Below are positions 26,501 to 35,700 of a DNA stretch of 64,000 nt, piece by piece (position 1 is the stretch's first letter; each line of letters begins with the position of its first letter). A program made the translations under genes and the position numbers. Under the pieces are notes generated by a model. It made no database searches and was not told the origin of the DNA. It was given only the letters and a program-made list of their open reading frames with translations. The DNA lies in contig CM037877.1 in the NCBI GenBank assembly GCA_021292165.1, forward strand, positions 33,120,197 to 33,184,196, read 5' to 3'. Source of the stretch: Shinisaurus crocodilurus (Eukaryota; Chordata; Lepidosauria; Squamata; Shinisauridae).

Positions 26501-29500
26501 TTTTCTGTAAAAGCAAAAGAAAACACTTTTTCCACTTTGTAATTGCATTATTGTGCTATAGCACAACACCACCTAGAGGTTATGAAGCAGAAAAGCAGAA
26601 AAGGAAATGCTCTTTGTGTAGTGCTCAGATCTCAACTCTGGGACAAACCCAAAATTAGATACAGCGGATTAACAGCCTTGTGTAGAAAAGCTCTCTGGTT
26701 CTTGATGCTGGCTATGCTTTATTCTCTGATCCACTGGGTTGCAAAAATGCAAATTCAGACTCTGATTAGTCCACCAGATTAACAATATCCAGCCTATATA
26801 CGGTGTGTTTTCTAATAGGCATAGTGAGGAGTGCTGTTGTTTAGGAGTCCATTGTCACTTCACTCTGTTCCCCCTTCCCACCTGGTTTGTCCCCACACCC
26901 GACCCGCTAAACAGTCAGTATTCCATGGCCTCTGAGCATGCTGCTCAGTCCTTACTGGGCCATTTTTGCAGTTTTTCTGATTAAGGTCCCCCCCCCCCCA
27001 ATATATATATTTTTTACTTCCACAAACTTCAAGGTCCCTCAAGCCTGCTGAGACCCATCTCTTGTGTCTTGAGTAGTGCCATTTTGGCTACATAAGCAAC
27101 AACACTCACAGCCTGAACACTGGAAATAGAAGGAATGATAAATGACCAGATAGCATTTTCAAGCTCTGTTTCTCTCTACCTATCTAAGCCTTTACATCAA
27201 ATGTCTGTCTGTCTGTATATTAAAAATGAAGAAAAAGAAATGACTTCCAATCCACCTAGTTCACCTGCATGAGGACTAATGTCTATTTTGATTGGACCAG
27301 GCTTGTGTTTGTGGCTAACACACTCTGGGTTTTAGTCTGAACTTTAAAGGAGCTATCCATGGTGCTGAACCATAACCCCCCAAATAGGTTCAGCACGATG
27401 GATAGTTCCTTAAAAGTTCAGACTAAACCCCGGAGTGGATACACCACCCCACTGACATTGGAGTCAGCAGCCTCCGCTGTCTACATGTACCGGCCATCTA
27501 AGCTGAGCTGGGTGGTGAATGGGAAGAGGGTATTTTCAACGGTGGCCTCACCTACAGAATGCTCTCCCCAAGTGGCTAGTCTCACATTCATTCTGTTGTT
27601 TTTTTTGGCAGGAGGTAAAGATCTTTTTAATTTTTCTAGAATTTTAAAGCCTATCTTCTAATTGCTGGCTGGATTGGTTTAAAGCTGCATTCTGCAGTGT
27701 GTGTGTGTGTGTGTGTGTGTTTTTAAATAGTTTCATAGATCATAGAGTTGGAAGGAGCCTACAAGGCTATCGAGTCCAACAACCCCTGCTCAATGCAGGA
27801 AACTAGAGGAGGGGTCTCCCATCCAAGTAATAACCAGGCCTGACCCTGCTTAGCTTTCCACGCTCAGACAAACTGAGCCACCGTGAGCCACAGACCTGTA
27901 TATGATCTAAATATGAACTAAATATGAGTAAATGTTGTTGTAATTCCTGGATTGTATCCCATGGTGGCTTTGCCTTAGCAGAAAGTGCTTCCGCTCATGC
28001 AAGTTGAGGGGAGGGACCTGATTTTGCTGATCTGCCCTCCCCCCTGGTATTGCACTGCACACCATATTCCAGGGGGAGCCCAAGCTTTAGGAGCAGCTGG
28101 GGGGCGGGCGGGCAGGGGGCTTCAGGAACCAGCTAAGATCAGTTGCCCCAAGTGCTTCCTGCTAAGGCAATACCACCCACCGGATACAACCCATTGGGTT
28201 ACATCTAGCACAGTGTTCTCCAACCTTGGGTCCCCAGATGTTTTTGGCCTACACCTCCCAGCATGCCCCAGCCAGCATAGCTGGCTGGGGCATGCTGGGA
28301 GGTGTAGGCCAAAAACATCTGGGGACCCAAGGTTGGAGAACACTGATCTAGCATCACACTATTGGAAGTCCACTAGTGCAACAGGACTCCCCCCCCCCCA
28401 CCCTGTAGCCCTCTGGACTGCCTGAAAATCTGCTCCAGAAGGTTTTTCTACTTTCTGGAGGAGCTTTTGAGTGGGGGTGGGGGGGCTTGCAGCCAGGAGG
28501 GGTACCTCCCTCCTAATTCTGCTGATGAAAGAAGTTTTGTCAGCAATATTACACTACTGGATCTAACCCATTGTGTTTATTGTTTGATACTGTGAGCCCT
28601 CCTGGTAACATTTATATTGAAGTGTAGGCTATACATTCAAAAAATAAGAATACATAAATACATTAAAAACTTAACAATACCATATTTCAGTGTAGTAAAA
28701 CTTTGACGCTGGCTCGGAGCTCCTTCTCCCTTACTAGTAACTCCTGAGATGTGGACACTGTAAAGAGTTCTTGCCTTAAGTTCTTTCAAGCGGTGTTGCT
28801 TAGTTGAAGAATTGACAGCAACAACTGCAACATAAGTGGGCAAGAAGCAATAGGTTATGAGAAACAAGTGATGATGAGCAGAATGTAAGATTGTAATATT
28901 TCTGTAGGGAAATACGTGTGTGACATTCCCTGCTCCATCAGACGTCACTACTAAGAAATGAGTTCAGGACAGCTATAGTTGAACCATGTATACATAATGC
29001 CTTGTGTATAGTGGATTAACCCAGATATACTGACCTCCTGACATTTTTTCTTCTAAAAGCAGTCACAGGGTTACCCAATTTGGATTGGGGCTGTGAAAAA
29101 GGGGGGCGGGGGGGGCAACCTTCCTCCCACCATGCCATGTGGGTGGGGGATTTCCTCCATGAAGGCATGACAAGCATCAACATCACGGCTTGGGTCCAGA
29201 CTTACTCATACTTAGAGTAATCCCACATCCAATTGATTTCAATAGGGTTACTCTAAATATGAGTAAGTCTGGATCCCGCTCTATATTCTTTTTGGTGCCA
29301 GGTCAAAAAACCTACAGTATTTTTCCATGTATAAGACTATACTTTTTCCTAGAATTGTTAGACTAAAAATTGAGGGTCGTCTTATACACGGAAGTAAGCC
29401 AAGGAGAGAACCGCGCGGTTGCAAAACTGCCCAGTGGGGGGCGTCTTATACATGGGGGCGTCTTATAGATGGAAGAATACGGGTATTTGCTTGCACAGGC

Positions 29501-29728
29501 ATTTTAAGCTAGTTTATCTTAAGCTGGTTAATGTGAGCTGTCTATTGCATATATTTGCTGCCTTTTATTGTGGTAGTCAATATTGTTGTTTTTCACTGTA
29601 TATTACATTTTGTATACCATCCTGGTACTGTACGATGAAGGGCAGTTTGAAAACCTTTTAAATAAATAATGATAAATATTGGCAACTCCCATTTTGTGTC
29701 TGTATTTCCCCCCTCCACATGTAATAGT

Positions 29729-29762
<34 letters not shown>

Positions 29763-32700
29763 AGAGAGAGACGGATCATTCATACAACATCTAGTTAAGC
29801 CCTGAGGTCCTTTAGTCATACCTGGAATTGGTAACATCTTTTTTTTATATGGGAACAGGAAACAACAGATTGAAATGCTTGTTGGGTAGCCTGTCTGCTC
29901 TGCCTCTTTTTTTCTTTTTCTTTTTTAACAGTCCCCATCTACCTGCCCACACACAGAATCCCAGTGGAAGCATCCTCTCTCGATCTTCTGCCCCCACTAA
30001 GCTGCATGCAATTTGCCTGTGGCCTAAACAGTGGAAACTCTGAAAACAAATGTATCATTTCTTCCAAGATTTCAATTTAGAAACACAATTTTGTCTGTTT
30101 TGTGGACTAGATGAATGAGAAATTTTTGGATGATAATATTCAGTCAGTAAAGTGGTCCTACCCAAAGAGAGGTTTTTCACGATTTCTGTGTAGTGAATTC
30201 TGTAAGCCTGAAGGAATCCTAAACACTCTTCCGCAGGTATCTCAGTCCATTTCACAATAGCTGTATGCTTTGTCACAACTGGAATTGTTACATTAGCCGG
30301 ACCTATCCTGGGAACTTAAAAAAAAAAATTCCAGTTCATTTTTCCATCCCCAAAATTCACGGTAGTTACTTATGCATATTTCCTGCCCTTTCATGAGGTG
30401 CTATTGGTAGACAATACGAACTGTTGGCATCGGTTTTTGTTGACCACATCTGTATGTGTCTGTCTTTGCCAACCTGGTGCCCTCCAGATGTGTTGGGCTA
30501 CCTAGGAACTATCATCATCCCCAGCCAGCCAGTTGGTTGGTGGTAATAGGAGTCATAGTCCAACACATACAGAGGGTACCAGGTCAGGGGAGGCTGTTTC
30601 ATCTACTCATCTGGTCAAAATGTGGATGTGCCCCACCGCTCTCTTGACAGTCCCACCAACGGGATTAGATTCTGCTAGCTGCTCCCTTTGTGAAACAAAC
30701 GATCTATTTGTTTTTGCAGTTTGGTCTTCATCCATAGCAGATTGGCTGGATGAGACATGACCTATTGATTTTCACAGGCAACAAGAAAAGGAAAATGAAA
30801 AGACCAAGGATTTATGCTTTAGAAACACAACACATATGTCAATACAAGAAGTCTATGTACTTGAGAAACAAAGAAGTGAAAGAAATAAGGTAATATATAG
30901 TTTATTGATATTCTGCGGGATTCTGCCTCAGTTTTTGAAATTCTCCTTTACTAGATATGTTTATTAGAGCAGAACTCAAAATGTTGGAATCCATTACGTT
31001 CTGGAATTTTGCAAGAAACGGAAAACAAAGGAACATAATTATGTAGGGGGCAAAAGTGATAAACGTAGTTTAAAACCATTTCTTAAAGGTGCCTTAAACT
31101 GTTTTCCTTCTTTAAAAAAAAATGTGTTTGCACAATTGCAAAATTTTGCAATTGCACGAATGTGCATGCTTAATTAAAATATGTTATAGACTTTAAAAAA
31201 ATGAATGTGTTTTTTAAATTTTTAATCCCCTCCCCCAATTTTGTTTAATAAACATTTATTCCCACAGGAGTGCAAATCAAGTGTGTTGGGTTTCGTTTTG
31301 TGTTTGCTTTTTAATTATTATTGAGCTGGTTTGGACAACACAACGAACCATGACAACTTTTGTCATGCATGTTCCCCCGCCCACCCCCCAGCACAGTCCC
31401 AACCCAGGTCATTATAGTATAGAAGACTGGCCACGACACCTTACTTAGACTGTGTCCACTCATTGTTGGAATTGATTAAAAGTGATGAGTTGGAATAAAA
31501 GCAGGATTTTTTTCCTTTTAAAAAAGCGGTGCTGTTGTAAGAAATACCTCCTTCCACTGCATAGAAGTAAGTCATGGCTAATGTCCGTTCATGCGTCTTT
31601 AAGTCCTTGCACGGATTGTCTAATTCATGTAATATTACTTTATATAACGTATATGGTTGGAGGTTACCTAGAAAACAGATACAGATGTTAACAGTTGCAA
31701 TTAAGAAACGATAGGATTCAGGAAAAATAAATACGGTAGGTATCCTAAAAAATCTGTCATGTACCTCTGAAGCTCAAGTGTCTAATAATAATGAGTTAGG
31801 ATCCAGATTTCCACGCGTACAACGGGGCCGGCTGATAGAGGTGGACGTCCTTGCAATTGCTTCCTCATGGTAGCGCCTCTCGCCCATCAAAAATGCTACA
31901 CAGAGGGTCGGTGCCTCCGTGCAATTTTCAGGGATGCACCGTCCCCTTCCCCACCCCCATTGCAAACACCTAAATCTGGATCAAACTCATGGTGCGTATT
32001 CATGTGCTGAGTATGCATCTGGATTCCAGTTGGCCCTTAGATCATGTGTGGATTTGTTTCATTGTTAAAATAACATAGGAAGCCGCCTCACACCGAACCA
32101 TTGATCCATCTCTCGCCCAGTATTGTCAATACTGACTGGCAGCAGTGGCTCTCCAGGGTTTCATGCAGGAATTTTTCCATCTCTTCCGGGAGATGTTGGG
32201 GATTGAATTTGGGATCTTCTGCATGCAAAGCAGGTGCTCCGCCACAGAGCCACGGACCACCCCATGTAAGAGAAGTGTTTCATAAACACACCGCCTTGCT
32301 TTTCAAACTATGCTAAGTTTGCTACACCTTCAAGGGAAAGAGAATTACTTTACTGATAGTTCACATATGGATTTTCTGTTCCGGAAGCTGTACACAAAGC
32401 ATCCTGAAGGGGATGTGCATGTAATAAAAGAAGGTCAAGGAAAAGAAGGATGAATAATTGATAGCAACCTCCAATCTGATGCCCTCCAACGGACATTACG
32501 GCTAATCCTGATTGATCTGTTTGTCAGAATCACCTGTGCGAACCCTATCAATATGCAGCATGAGAGTCCCATGAAATGTATCTGAATTAGAGGCTCTTTT
32601 GCACATAAATCAGACGGACGTCATAACCGGCACAGATTTTACTTAGGCTTTGCAAGGACACGTTTTCAGGAAGATGAGGAAAAGCTATCTGGCCTGTGAC

Positions 32701-35700
32701 AGAGCAGTAAGTAAAGTTTATGGCAATAGCTGGGCACGGACAGTGGGAATCTTCTCAGGCGGAGGGCTGTTCTGATGTGTCTCAGCATGAAACGTATCAC
32801 CTTTCCCCCCTCAAATTTGCTAAAGAAGGAACCTGCAAATGGGGAGACATAGCGAGTGACCTTGATGGAGCTGCTGCTCTTGATCTAGCTACTATGGATA
32901 GTACTTTTGTTGAAAGGGGAATTTGTTGGTAGTGACTGGAATGATGCAAGTGAAAAGATAAATTGGACTTTGCAAGGGCAGAGCAAGAGAGCTGAAGAGC
33001 ACTTGTAGGGGAAGAATGGAGGGTATGTTGCCCCTGATCACTGGACTCCCTCGGTTGACTCCTTGGGTTTTGAGTCCTTGGCACTGTTGTTATTGCTTAG
33101 GTGCAATGCAATCTTTTTCATAAATTTCATTTAGTATATATTGCAGGATTTCACAAGCTGTGCTGACCCAGATGGCAACTTGCACTAGGTGGATTATACC
33201 TGTTGTCCAATACTGTTTTAAAACTTGTTTTAACACCCACATTTATTTTGAACTCATATTCCTCCTGCTTTTATTTTTTTTTAAGGCAAAACTTTGAATC
33301 TTGCATATGCTGTTAGGGTTTGCTGGGCCGCTACATTTGACAGTGCTTGTTATTGGGCCAGTGCTTGTAATTGGGCCAATTTCTACGTCTTTTTGGTCAG
33401 AAAGATAAGCCAGCAGTTCTGAAAATTGTGTCTGCTGATTAAAAGACAAACACCTTAATCAAGCAAAGGAGATCCACATACGGGAGCAAGTTTCTAAGGC
33501 CAGAACAGAGACTGGATTTAAGTGGACTCAAGCACACCTAATTCTGGGTTGGCTTTTGGTCTGAGTGCACAGCTGGTGCAAAAGTAAATGCACATCTCAG
33601 TCACCTGGTTCACACATAACAGCAAGCCACTGTGGGTGAATTTCCCTGCAGGGCTTGCTGGTTTGCATTTTGAAAATTCAAGCCACGACTTGTCATTGTG
33701 GGTGAACCCAGTGAGGGTGGGTTGTTAAGAAGCCACCCAGAAGCCATGGCCTGTTTTAGGGTTGTGGGTGGCTTGTTAACCACCCCAACAACCCACCCTT
33801 GCCAGATACGCACGTAACAACAGGACCCCCCACCTCAGCTTGAATTTTCAAAATGATGGCCAGTGCCGCAACAAGAAGCCTCGCAGCGAAATTCACCCAC
33901 AGTGGCTTCTCGTTATGTATGAACTGACTCAGAGTGGAATTCCATCACAGTTCACCACAAGGCCTGGCTAGATGTGTCTTTTGGTGCAGAAGGAAGTTCT
34001 TGTTTCCATCCCAGGTCATTGTTTCCATCCCAGTTGTACACATGAGTACAACTGGATCAGCACCCAAGTATAGCGGTCAGCTGGTGATTCTTTATATTGC
34101 TTATGTTTTCTAAAAGCAGAAAATGCTTTTACAGTAAACTTCTGCTGTGTAACAGTTTCAAAGTTGGCTCGTTACCTAGTGTTTTGCTTCTGTCACTGCC
34201 AGGCACTACTCTCGTATCCATGTCTTCTATTCCAGTGCCCCAATCAGCCACAAGAAAATTTGGCTTGTATTTTAGATTCCAGTTGATAACAGTAGAATTT
34301 TGCTGATTGGAGACATTGATCTGGACAGGTAGATCTGTAACAGGAAGGGGAAATACCAATAAATAAAGGTTTTTTTAAAAAAATAAATCAAAGATTCTGC
34401 ATGGCCATCCCAATCCATAATTTATATGAAAGTAAATTATATTAATTTCACTGGAATGTAAACACAATTCTATCTTATGGTTTCAGCATTACAGGGTGTT
34501 CCTAACACAGTTAAGTGCACGTAACCTGCTGATTCAAGTGGGCTTAAGCACTGAACTCTTTGTTGGATTGTAAGAACATAAGAAGAGCCGTACTGGATCA
34601 GACCAAAGGCCTATTGCATCAAGTATTCTGTTCCTATAGTAGCCAACCTGATGTCTGTGGGAAGCCCACAAGCAGAACATGTAGTAGCACCCTCCCACGT
34701 GTTCCCCAGCAACTGGTACCGGGAGGCATACTCAATGAGTTCAAAGCCAGATACAAAGCCAGACAGATATAAAAATGTAAGAAGCAAGCACATTAATAAA
34801 AGCCAACTTTATGTAGTTTGTTGCCTTAAACTTCAAAACATGAGAGGGAAGTTTGATTCTTTGTTTGATTCTTTCTTAACACCATCTTGACAGAAGAATA
34901 TTCTAGCTCTACCTGTTGTAGTGAAATCTGGAACCGTATATGTTACTGCAGGGGATTCTCCTGCTTTATTAGAGGCAGAGATGCTGATTCTGTAATAAAC
35001 CATGGAGAGATTCAGATGTAGCCAGTTCTCTGTGATGTTGAAGGAAATCAGATCGTCGCGGCAATAGCTGGGTATTCTTTCAATCTTTATACAGTATCCA
35101 ATGGTATTCCTGCTTTCTGTTGTCTAAGATAAGCAAATATTGACATCAAACAGTTATTAAGCAAGAGGTTATTTAAGAATCACACTAGTTTCACAAATGT
35201 GAGGTTATTTTTAAATGTCTCCAGGACTAAACACTGTGATATAAGAGCCAGTGTGGCGTAGTGGTGAGAGCATTGGACTGGGACTTGGGAGATCCGGGTT
35301 CTAGTCCCCGCTCGGCCATGAAACTCACTGGGTGACTTTGGGCCAGTCACTGACTCTCAGCCTAACCTACCTCACAGGGTTGTTGTGAGGATAAAATGGA
35401 GAGGAGGAGGAGGAGGATTATGTAAGCCGCCTTGGGTTCCTTGCAGGAAAGAAGGTGGGGTATAAATATAATAAATAAAAAATAAATAAAATAAATAATG
35501 GACAGACAGAGTGTTGAAATGTAGAGGCCTGGGTTCAAATCCCTGTTAAGCCATACAGTTCCCTGGGTGAGATGGGGCCAGTCATTATCTTTACCTGATA
35601 GGTTGTTTATAAGGATACAATGGAGGGAGGGTAAACCATGTACACCCTCTGAGCTCCAAGAAAGAAAAGGAGAATAAAAAAGTTGTAAAGTCATATAATT

